Assembly (NCBI GenBank): GCA_018817035.1
Contig: JAHIUV010000021.1
Location: forward strand, 1 to 5,568
Source of the DNA: Candidatus Omnitrophota bacterium
Lineage (GTDB): Bacteria; Omnitrophota; Gorgyraeia; Gorgyraeales; Gorgyraeaceae
DNA: 5,568 bases
Direction: 5' to 3'
Shown piece by piece: positions 1 through 5,137 of this stretch (position 1 is the first letter of the stretch; every line of letters begins with the position of its first letter). Made by a program: the position numbers and the translations under genes. The notes beneath the pieces are model-generated. The model was given only the letters and a program-made list of their open reading frames with translations, was not told where the DNA came from and did no database searches.

Positions 1-879
1 CAATATAGGTATCGGAACCCCTATGCCTACCGCAAGGGTAACTCCGTAACCCTGAAATGTAGATCCTGCCAGGTAATCCGGGGACATGCCTTTTAAATCC
101 CCTATCACTGCCAGGGTACCTGCTGGTGCCTGTGGTATACCAGTGGATTTACGTTTTACTGTGGGCGCATGCTGAGTCCCCTGCCACGCTACATAGCCCT
201 CTCCTCCTCCAAGAAATATCCTGGTGCCTATACCTATTGTCTTGTAATAAGGATCATTCAAAAGCGGTGACAGCTGGCCTGCGGAGCAATAGTAGGCATT
301 GCCAAGGTTTGGCCTCAGACTGCCCATATAAGTGTATATCATCTTGTCGGAAAGATTTACCGCACAATTATAGTTCTGGTATGCGTTCCTCATATTAAAA
401 AGCACTGCCTCGTTTAAATCTTTTATATTGATAAGCGTGTCCAATTTTTTGCGAGGATAACAGTCAGTGCCATACGCTGTCGCGGAAAGCTTTAGGTCTT
501 TTCCGGCAACCAAATCCTGTATTACATGGCCTCCGCCATATTTAAACTCCCCGGGGAAGACTTTATTCTGAGGATCGTTCTCCGGCAAGGCTGTCGCGCC
601 TAAAAACACATCGACCGCGGCAAAGCCGGCGTATAAAGGCACATCATTAAGAGTAGTTTTGCCGCCACCAAGTTTTATTCTTGGCTTCGCGTGGCCTATG
701 TTAAAATACGCTCCGGAAGAACACATCGGACCGAACGTCCCTGTTGTCACGACGTCTACTTTTTCCGCGGTCTTTTTCAGGCCGTCTTTTTTCACAAGGC
801 CTATTATTTCCTCGGCTGTGACTACAACGGCCTTACGTTTTTTTATTTTTTCGTTTATTTCTTTGATCGTTTTTGACAT
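1..879 (-). CDS. Homocysteine biosynthesis protein, DUF39/COG1900 family (3' end outside window)
   Basis: This open frame of 293 codons starts at ATG 877-879 and continues past the left edge without a stop, so the C-terminus is missing. The start is preceded by a good Shine-Dalgarno site (CGGAGG, 5 nt from the ATG). The N-terminus (EINEKI, then VVVTAEEII), the motif VVTTGTFGPMCSSG (Cys53), GGGKTTLNDVPLYAG (about 71-85) and AYGTDCYPRK (Cys140) are typical of DUF39. Glycine-rich stretches follow near 216-226 (IGIGTRIFLGG) and 274-288. Members of this family are linked in methanogens and anaerobic bacteria to homocysteine formation from aspartate semialdehyde and sulfide, and conserved cysteines are thought to carry the sulfur. 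The gene follows cysK by 55 bp and is probably its operon partner. The family often works with a small NIL/ferredoxin protein or carries C-terminal CBS domains; neither can be judged here because the end is cut off. Confidence 0.88.
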   Translation of the reverse strand, partial: MSKTIKEINEKIKKRKAVVVTAEEIIGLVKKDGLKKTAEKVDVVTTGTFGPMCSSGAYFNIGHAKPRIKLGGGKTTLNDVPLYAGFAAVDVFLGATALPENDPQNKVFPGEFKYGGGHVIQDLVAGKDLKLSATAYGTDCYPRKKLDTLINIKDLNEAVLFNMRNAYQNYNCAVNLSDKMIYTYMGSLRPNLGNAYYCSAGQLSPLLNDPYYKTIGIGTRIFLGGGEGYVAWQGTQHAPTVKRKSTGIPQAPAGTLAVIGDLKGMSPDYLAGSTFQGYGVTLAVGIGVPIPIL

Positions 880-934
880 CTTAGCCTCCGACTGTTATTG
901 TAACAAATTATAAACTTTAGTCCACCATCTTTCT

Positions 935-1858
935 TTATTCAAACAGCTCAGTACTGATATATCTTTCCCCTGTATCCGGTAAGATCACCACTATAACTTT
1001 ACCTTTATTCTCTGGCCTCTTTGCTATTTCAAGCGCTGCCCAGAGAGCCGCGCCGCTTGATATACCGGCTACTATACCTTCTTCTTTCGCCAGGCGCCTG
1101 GATATTAAAAAAGCGTCTTCGTTGCTGACTTTTATTACTTCATCTATTAAATTCCTATCGAGCACATCCGGAATAAAGCCGGCGCCTATGCCCTGTATCT
1201 TATGCGAGCCCGGAGCGCCTCCGGAAAGAACAGGAGAATCCACAGGTTCCACCGCCACTGCCTTAAAACCTTGCTTCTTCTTTTTAAGGGCTCCGGCAAC
1301 ACCTGTCAATGTTCCGCCTGTTCCGACGCCGCTAACGAAAATATCCACCCTGCCGTCGGTGTCATTCCATATTTCCTCAGCCGTGGTTTCCCTGTGGACC
1401 TCAGGGTTAGCGGGATTTTTAAACTGCTGAGGCATAAACGCTCCTTTTATTTTTTTAGCAAGCTTTTCTGCCTCTTCAATAGCGCCTTTCATGCCGCTTT
1501 CGCCGGGGGTCAAAATTATCTCGGCCCCAAATAAAGCTAAAAGTTTCCTGCGTTCAACACTCATCGTATCAGGCATTGTAATTACCAGCTTATATCCCTT
1601 CGCGGCCGCTATAAAAGCCAACCCTATGCCAGTGTTACCACTCGTAGGCTCTATTATCGTACCTCCGGGCTTAAGCACTCCTCTTTTTTCAGCGTCTTGT
1701 ATCATTGACAACGCTATCCTGTCTTTTACGCTGCCCGCGGGATTAAAAGATTCGATCTTCGCGATAATCTCTGCGTCGAGAGAACCGGCTATTCTGGACA
1801 AGCGCACCAGAGGCGTGTTTCCAACAGTCTCTGTTATATCATTATAAATCTTCGGCAT
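935..1858 (-). CDS. cysK: Cysteine synthase A (O-acetylserine sulfhydrylase)
   Basis: This 307-residue PLP enzyme makes L-cysteine from O-acetyl-L-serine and sulfide in the cytoplasm. The PLP-binding lysine is K45 in NPAGSVKDR. The substrate loop PTSGNTG is at 71-77, the phosphate-binding loop GVGTGGT at 177-183, and the serine contacting the PLP ring nitrogen lies in GISSGA (265-270). PDTGERY is at 294-300. The segment GSHKIQGIGAGFIP (217-230) is the CysK rather than CysM signature, and the length is normal for CysK. The start at 1858 is chosen because AGGGAGG precedes it by 6 nt and MPKIYNDITETVGNTPLVRL matches the family N-terminus. An upstream in-frame ATG at 1951 would add 31 residues inside rrf2 and is not credible. 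The gene starts 10 nt after the rrf2 stop, and its ribosome binding site touches that stop, which suggests coupled translation. Confidence 0.97.
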   Translation of the reverse strand: MPKIYNDITETVGNTPLVRLSRIAGSLDAEIIAKIESFNPAGSVKDRIALSMIQDAEKRGVLKPGGTIIEPTSGNTGIGLAFIAAAKGYKLVITMPDTMSVERRKLLALFGAEIILTPGESGMKGAIEEAEKLAKKIKGAFMPQQFKNPANPEVHRETTAEEIWNDTDGRVDIFVSGVGTGGTLTGVAGALKKKKQGFKAVAVEPVDSPVLSGGAPGSHKIQGIGAGFIPDVLDRNLIDEVIKVSNEDAFLISRRLAKEEGIVAGISSGAALWAALEIAKRPENKGKVIVVILPDTGERYISTELFE

Positions 1859-1868
1859 GCAATCCTCC

Positions 1869-2321
1869 CTAAATATGGTATGTATATTCTTTCCCTTGTT
1901 TTCTTTTGGCTTCAACGCGCCTGACAAGTTCAGCAAAGGTAACGGTATCAACTACCAAAGATGTTACCGCGTACACCTGATTCCAGACATCCCTTAGAAT
2001 GCATGATTTAAAATCCTTACATTCACCGTAATCTTTTTTGCCGACACACGCGATAGGTTCTATAGGGCCTTCTATAAACCTGATCACATCCCCCACTGTT
2101 ATGGATTCAGGGGCCTTTGTTAAAAAATATCCTCCGCTCATACCGCGCTTACTATCCACAAATCCGCCTTTTTTTAATAACAATAAGATCTGCTCCAAAA
2201 ATTTATCAGGTATGTCGCCTTTTCTGGCAAGCTCCTGTATTGAAACAACTCCTTTATTATAATTAAGCGCCAGCTCTATCAATGTTTTAAAAGCATAATC
2301 ACATTTATAGCTAATTTTCAT
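1869..2321 (-). CDS. Rrf2-family transcriptional regulator with three IscR-like cysteines
   Basis: This is a 150-residue winged-helix regulator of the Rrf2 family. The N-terminus MKISYKCDYAFKTLIELA, the recognition-helix region (about 28-50, IQELARKGDIPDKFLEQIL) and the wing SKRGMSGGYFL (57-67) are typical. C92, C101 and C107 form C-x8-C-x5-C between the DNA-binding domain and the long dimerisation helix. IscR and NsrR place their [2Fe-2S] or [4Fe-4S] ligands there, usually as C-x5-C-x5-C, so a cluster is plausible but not shown. CymR, the Rrf2 regulator of cysteine metabolism in Bacillus, lacks these cysteines. ATG 2321 has a clear AAAGGAGA 6 nt upstream. The gene is first in a unit with cysK and the DUF39 gene, so it most likely senses sulfide, cysteine or Fe-S status, controls that unit and represses itself. 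The exact signal is inference. Confidence 0.93.
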   Translation of the reverse strand: MKISYKCDYAFKTLIELALNYNKGVVSIQELARKGDIPDKFLEQILLLLKKGGFVDSKRGMSGGYFLTKAPESITVGDVIRFIEGPIEPIACVGKKDYGECKDFKSCILRDVWNQVYAVTSLVVDTVTFAELVRRVEAKRKQGKEYTYHI

Positions 2322-2346
2322 AATAATCTCCTTTATTCAAAATCCC

Positions 2347-2377
2347 TATAATCCCGATTAACTTAGTATAGATTATA
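2347..2377. promoter_or_regulatory. Candidate Rrf2 operator (inverted repeat over the rrf2 start region)
   Basis: TATAATC (2347-2353) and GATTATA (2371-2377) are exact inverted arms separated by 17 bp, centred on 2362. The centre adds further symmetry (TTAACTTAG: 2359-2361 pair with 2363-2365). The right arm includes the -10 hexamer, and the predicted transcription start lies inside the repeat. Rrf2 proteins bind AT-rich imperfect palindromes of roughly this size, so autorepression is a reasonable reading. The arms are AT-rich and short, so chance cannot be excluded. Confidence 0.4.
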
Positions 2378-2399
2378 TCACAATAAGAAATGCTGTCAA
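2372..2399 (-). promoter_or_regulatory. Sigma-70 promoter of the rrf2-cysK-DUF39 unit
   Basis: On the minus strand TTGACA (2394-2399) and TATAAT (2372-2377) both match the consensus perfectly and are 16 bp apart. Transcription should start near 2365, giving a leader of about 44 nt before rrf2. That leaves no room for a large riboswitch. Confidence 0.85.
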
Positions 2400-2466
2400 G
2401 TAAAATCTTGCCTTCGGTGTAACCGGTGAGTTATCAGGGAGTATATATCAATATTGTTCGAGCGAG

Positions 2467-2510
2467 CCGGCAAATATTCTTCTCGACTACGCTCGAAGGA
2501 TATTTGCCGG
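2467..2510. repeat. Inner hairpin 1 of the nested element
   Basis: CCGGCAAATAT (2467-2477) pairs exactly with ATATTTGCCGG (2500-2510). The pairing continues through a G/T step (2478/2499) and CTTC against GAAG, then ends in a loop around 2483-2494. The tip holds the 18-bp REP-like motif (2480-2497). Confidence 0.85.
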
Positions 2511-2546
2511 CGAGTCGAGAAGCACGCCCAGAGAGTTCTCGACTCG
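2511..2546. repeat. Inner hairpin 2 of the nested element
   Basis: CGAGTCGAGAA (2511-2521) and TTCTCGACTCG (2536-2546) are perfect 11-bp inverted arms with a 14-nt loop (2522-2535). The hairpin directly follows inner hairpin 1 with no gap. Confidence 0.85.
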
Positions 2547-2606
2547 TTTCACTCGCTCGAACAATATTGATACCCCTTACTGATAGCTTACCGGTTACAG
2601 GGGTTT

Positions 2607-3605
2607 TTATATGCGTAGAGGGGATATTGTTTGTTCTGAGGCAGGATTTACTGTTATTGATCTGTTATCTTTTGAGGGAAAGATACTGTATGAAACGTTT
2701 ACGCTGTCAGACTTTACATCAGAATATCTTGCCATTATGGAAGCTGCCAATGACAGCTCCTCTTTATTAATATTTCCTCTTGCAAGGGCTATTGGACTTG
2801 GTATTCCAATAATATCAAACACATAATCTCCTGGCTTCGCGAGCAGGAGCAATCGTTCGTTTTCTTTTTGATCACGGCCTACTAGCAATCTTGAGGTTTC
2901 GTTTATCCTGAAGTGCCTGGCTATTTTTAATAACTCCAGGTCATCCGCGCCGCAGCCGGAATCGCGACGCAAAAGGTCTTTTAACCTGTTTGAAAAACCT
3001 TTATCTGTCAGAAGACACCCTCCGGCAGGATTTGGATAATCCTCTATGCCGAATTTTTTTGCCAGACTAAACTGTATCTTGCGGGAGCGGCCCTGTATAT
3101 CAAGGAGCTTTTCCCTGTCTATAATACCCGACGTCTCAGGTATGCTTGGCGTTAATAACTTCGCGGAGAGCGGCCTGACGATCAAGCCATCAAGGCCTGA
3201 TTTTTTCTCTATCAGGTCAATCGCGTGTTTTGTTTGGGACATAGGCCTTTCACCTACCACTTCACCTGTTACAATGAACGAAGCGCCTGTTTCGCGCATG
3301 AACCCGCCTGCTTTTTTAAAACTAAATATCCTGCAATCAATACACGGGTTCATGTTGCCGCCGCGGCCATATCGCGGAGCCTTTACTATATCCATAAATT
3401 CCCGCGTAATATCAATATCTGTCAACGGGACATTAAGGTCAATAGCCGCTTTTTTTACGTGCTTCCTGTCTTTTTTTGATTTGGAATCGCAGAAAATGCT
3501 GGAAAAATGCAGGGCCATGACATCAATTCCCTGTTCAAGCATAAGTTTGACGGCCAGCATGCTGTCTAATCCGCCTGAAAATAACACTATCGCTTTTTTA
3601 TTCAT
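2607..3605 (-). CDS. PP-loop ATPase, tRNA thiouridylase-like (ThiI/MnmA type) with C-terminal RNA-binding domain
   Basis: This 332-residue protein starts with the ATP-pyrophosphatase loop FSGGLDS (9-15), as in ThiI and MnmA, which adenylate a tRNA uridine before sulfur transfer. NPCIDC (C88, C91) sits where MnmA has its NPxxxC catalytic cysteine. PAGGCLLTD (C197) sits where MnmA has the cysteine that carries the persulfide, so a two-cysteine thiolation chemistry is plausible. TGEVVGERPMSQ (113-124) is also characteristic. The C-terminal part (about 225-280, including LLVGRDQKENERLLLLAKPGDY) resembles the small NFACT-R-like RNA-binding domain found in this family. It is shorter than a canonical MnmA and lacks the THUMP domain of ThiI, so the modified position is unknown. 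The start overlaps the rarA stop (ATGA), indicating coupled translation; its own Shine-Dalgarno site is weak (AAGAAAG). Function in RNA thiolation is likely, the target is not known. Confidence 0.82.
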   Translation of the reverse strand: MNKKAIVLFSGGLDSMLAVKLMLEQGIDVMALHFSSIFCDSKSKKDRKHVKKAAIDLNVPLTDIDITREFMDIVKAPRYGRGGNMNPCIDCRIFSFKKAGGFMRETGASFIVTGEVVGERPMSQTKHAIDLIEKKSGLDGLIVRPLSAKLLTPSIPETSGIIDREKLLDIQGRSRKIQFSLAKKFGIEDYPNPAGGCLLTDKGFSNRLKDLLRRDSGCGADDLELLKIARHFRINETSRLLVGRDQKENERLLLLAKPGDYVFDIIGIPSPIALARGNINKEELSLAASIMARYSDVKSDSVNVSYSIFPSKDNRSITVNPASEQTISPLRI

Positions 3606-4912
3606 TTCTTTCTTAGCTTGTCCAATCGGTCTTTGATAGTTTTCTCATATCCTATATCAGTGGGCTCATAGTATATCTTTTTCTCAGGGATATATTCTTG
3701 CTCCACATAATGATCTTTATATTCATGACTGTATTTATACCCTTGGCCGTGGCCTAGTTTTTTAGCGCCCTTATAATGCGCGTCCTTCAGGTGGTCCGGT
3801 ACCTCCATGGTCCTGTGTTCCTCAACGTCTTTCATTGCTTTTTCGATCCCAAGATACGCGGCGTTACTTTTCGGGGCGGAGGCTACATAACACACTGCCT
3901 GCGCCAGCGGGATCTTTGCCTCAGGCATGCCCACAAAATCAGCCACCTGGAAAGCGGCGTTAGCCACTATAAGAGCCTGAGGATCAGCGTTGCCCACGTC
4001 TTCAGCGGCGCAGATAACTATGCGACGGGCTATGAACCTCGGGTCTTCTCCGGCGTAAAGCATTTTAGCGAGCCAATACAGCGCGGCGTCAGGGTCGGAA
4101 CCACGCATACTCTTTATGAAAGCGGATATAGTATCATAATGCGCGTCCTCATCTCCATCATATAAAACAGCTTTTTTCTGTATGGACTCTTCCGCTACTT
4201 TAATATCAAAATCCACTGTCCCGTCTTTTAGGGGTTTTGTGGTAAGGGCTCCTATCTCCAGCGCGCTCAATGCTTTTCTGGCGTCACCTCCTGACGCGTC
4301 AGCGAGAAACAAAAGTACTTTATCGTCTATCTTAATAGGTATCTTGCCGAGACCCCTCTCTTTATCCTTCAAAGCGTTCTTTAAAATAGTGATTATTTCT
4401 TCTTTTGACAATCTTTTTAGCTCAAAAACTATTGACCGCGAAATAAGCGGGGAAATAAGAGAAAAAAACGGATTATGGGTAGTGGCGCCTATCAAAACAG
4501 GATTTCCGGATTCCACATCCGGCATCAGGATATCCTGCTGGGCCTTGTTGAATCTATGCAACTCGTCTATAAAAAGTATTGTTTTTTTGCCTGAGGCTTT
4601 ATCGTGCTCTTTAGCGGATTTGATCGCGCCCCTGAGTTCCTGGGCATTAGAGGTTACGGCATTGATCTCGTAAAAACGCGCTTTTGTAACAGCCGCTATC
4701 AGATGAGCAAGGGCTGTCTTGCCTGTCCCGGGAGGGCCGTATAAGATAAGGGAAGCGATCTTGTCAGAATCTATTGCCCTGCGTAATAGTTTCCCCTCAC
4801 CGAGCACATGCTCCTGACCCACAAACTCATTAAGGTCCCTGGGCCGCATTCGCACAGCCAAAGGGCTATGTTTACTCAAATTATTTTTTCGAGATTCAAA
4901 CAGGTCGGACAT
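3602..4912 (-). CDS. rarA: Replication-associated recombination protein A (AAA+ ATPase)
   Basis: This 436-residue AAA+ ATPase of the RarA/MgsA/WRNIP1 family acts at stalled replication forks and is related to clamp-loader subunits and RuvB. PLAVRMRPRDLNEFVGQ (17-33) is the family N-terminal signature. Walker A GPPGTGKT is at 59-66, Walker B ILFIDELHRF at 112-121, sensor 1 GATTHNPFF at 142-150, the probable arginine finger at R159 in SPLISRS, and sensor 2 in GGDARKAL. The C-terminal tetramerisation domain contains the expected FIKSMRGSDPDAALYWLAKM, GEDPRFIARR and HYKGAKKLGHGQGYKY segments, so the protein is full length. Sensor 1 has His in place of the usual Glu (TTENP). The start lies 11 nt after GGGGA, its only Shine-Dalgarno-like site, which is part of the 6S RNA closing helix. 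No separate rarA promoter is obvious, so read-through from pheT or the 6S promoter is likely. Confidence 0.97.
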   Translation of the reverse strand: MSDLFESRKNNLSKHSPLAVRMRPRDLNEFVGQEHVLGEGKLLRRAIDSDKIASLILYGPPGTGKTALAHLIAAVTKARFYEINAVTSNAQELRGAIKSAKEHDKASGKKTILFIDELHRFNKAQQDILMPDVESGNPVLIGATTHNPFFSLISPLISRSIVFELKRLSKEEIITILKNALKDKERGLGKIPIKIDDKVLLFLADASGGDARKALSALEIGALTTKPLKDGTVDFDIKVAEESIQKKAVLYDGDEDAHYDTISAFIKSMRGSDPDAALYWLAKMLYAGEDPRFIARRIVICAAEDVGNADPQALIVANAAFQVADFVGMPEAKIPLAQAVCYVASAPKSNAAYLGIEKAMKDVEEHRTMEVPDHLKDAHYKGAKKLGHGQGYKYSHEYKDHYVEQEYIPEKKIYYEPTDIGYEKTIKDRLDKLRKK

Positions 4913-4918
4913 AATAAT

Positions 4919-4936
4919 AAAAATCCCCGCTAATGC
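4919..4936 (-). promoter_or_regulatory. 3' strand of the 6S closing helix doubling as terminator-like end and rarA Shine-Dalgarno region
   Basis: The segment GCAUUAGCGGGGAUUUUU on the minus strand pairs with the 5' end of the 6S RNA and is followed by a U5 run, so the whole closing helix resembles an intrinsic terminator. The same GGGGA is the only purine-rich site before the rarA ATG (11 nt away). In a read-through transcript that folds as 6S RNA this site would be hidden. This is inference from the fold. Confidence 0.45.
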
Positions 4937-5102
4937 CGTAGAAAAGACTGCATTTTGAACCCATTAAATAAGTGGGTGCCCTCTTAGATGGTTAATGTTC
5001 CCTTATCGTTGTAAACAAGGTCTACAGCCGCATCTAAAGCCAGGCTCCCAGTGTTATGGTGTTGGCTCAAAATCGTCCTTTTCCCTCGCGCATCGCAGGG
5101 AT
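4919..5102 (-). ncRNA. ssrS: 6S RNA, regulator of RNA polymerase
   Basis: 6S RNA mimics an open promoter and binds housekeeping RNA polymerase holoenzyme. The minus-strand transcript starting near 5102 is about 180-184 nt, the usual size. Its ends pair: AUCCCUGC (5102-5095) with GCGGGGAU (4930-4923), then GAUGC (5094-5090) with GCAUU (4936-4932). An inner stem joins about 5082-5064 with 4962-4942, including AUUUUGAGCC against its complement. A central bubble follows, about 14 nt on the 5' side (5063-5050) and 12 nt on the 3' side (4973-4962). The terminal arm pairs GGG-AGCCU with GGGC-ACCC and UUAGAUG (5037-5031) with CAUCUAA (4990-4984), and is capped by a hairpin at 5020-5001. Five U residues follow the closing helix (4923-4919). 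Location just upstream of rarA is a recurrent 6S context as I recall it. The call rests on structure, size and context, not on a covariance search. Confidence 0.85.
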
Positions 5103-5108
5103 AACTAT

Positions 5109-5137
5109 ATTATAGCACAAGGAACCTTCTAATTCAA
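5109..5137 (-). promoter_or_regulatory. Promoter of the 6S RNA gene
   Basis: On the minus strand TTGAAT (5132-5137) and a perfect TATAAT (5109-5114) are 17 bp apart, with an extended -10 (TGC before TATAAT). The -35 box begins at the base after the pheT stop codon. Start of transcription about 7 bp downstream of the -10 gives 5102, exactly the base that opens the predicted 6S closing helix. Confidence 0.88.

Larger units (their letters stand above)
2418..2599. repeat. Nested palindromic (REP/MITE-like) element able to fold into a Y-shaped three-way junction
   Basis: The outer arms are 2418-2466 and 2552-2599. The inner 21 bp of each arm (2446-2466 and 2552-2572) are exact reverse complements. 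The outer 20 bp (2418-2437 and 2580-2599) match at 18 positions, and a short asymmetric internal loop lies between (2438-2445 and 2573-2579). The arms enclose two adjacent hairpins, 2467-2510 and 2511-2546, plus a 5-nt TTTCA joint. The motif TTCGAGCG...GTCGAGAA occurs three times: split at 2457-2466/2511-2521, inverted at 2480-2497, and inverted at 2536-2561. No target-site duplication or transposase gene is visible. The element fills the gap between the thiouridylase-like gene, which ends 7 bp away, and the rrf2 promoter. It could also act as a transcription barrier, but no U-tract follows it on the minus strand. No protein-coding gene is supported here. Confidence 0.85.

Noticed and set aside
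893..905. Small palindrome TGTTA-TTG-TAACA between cysK and the DUF39 gene
   Set aside because: Five-bp AT-rich arms are expected by chance, and there is no other feature to give it meaning.
907..912. TATAAT on the minus strand upstream of the DUF39 gene, as a separate promoter
   Set aside because: No -35 hexamer at 16-18 bp; the nearest TTGAAT is 24 bp away. The gene is more simply read from the upstream operon promoter.
1859..1951. Extended cysK start at ATG 1951
   Set aside because: The extra 31 residues lie inside rrf2, do not resemble CysK, and the ATG at 1858 has a strong Shine-Dalgarno site and the family N-terminus.
2322..2365. Possible riboswitch or T-box in the rrf2 leader
   Set aside because: The leader is only about 44 nt, with no conserved aptamer or terminator hairpin visible.
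2400..2606. Nested palindrome as an intrinsic terminator for the thiouridylase-like gene
   Set aside because: The outer stem is not followed by a U-tract on the minus strand, and the nested architecture is far larger than a terminator; a side effect on transcription remains possible.
2426..2770. 114-codon plus-strand frame across the palindromic element
   Set aside because: It runs through hairpin DNA into the antisense of the thiouridylase-like gene, with no ribosome binding site or protein motif; it is not supported as a gene.
3046..3636. 196-codon plus-strand open frame
   Set aside because: It lies opposite the thiouridylase-like gene, whose protein has clear family motifs. It has no recognisable domain and is a shadow frame.
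4182..4673. 163-codon plus-strand open frame, and similar ones opposite cysK and rarA
   Set aside because: These are antisense to strongly conserved genes, with serine- and leucine-rich meaningless translations.
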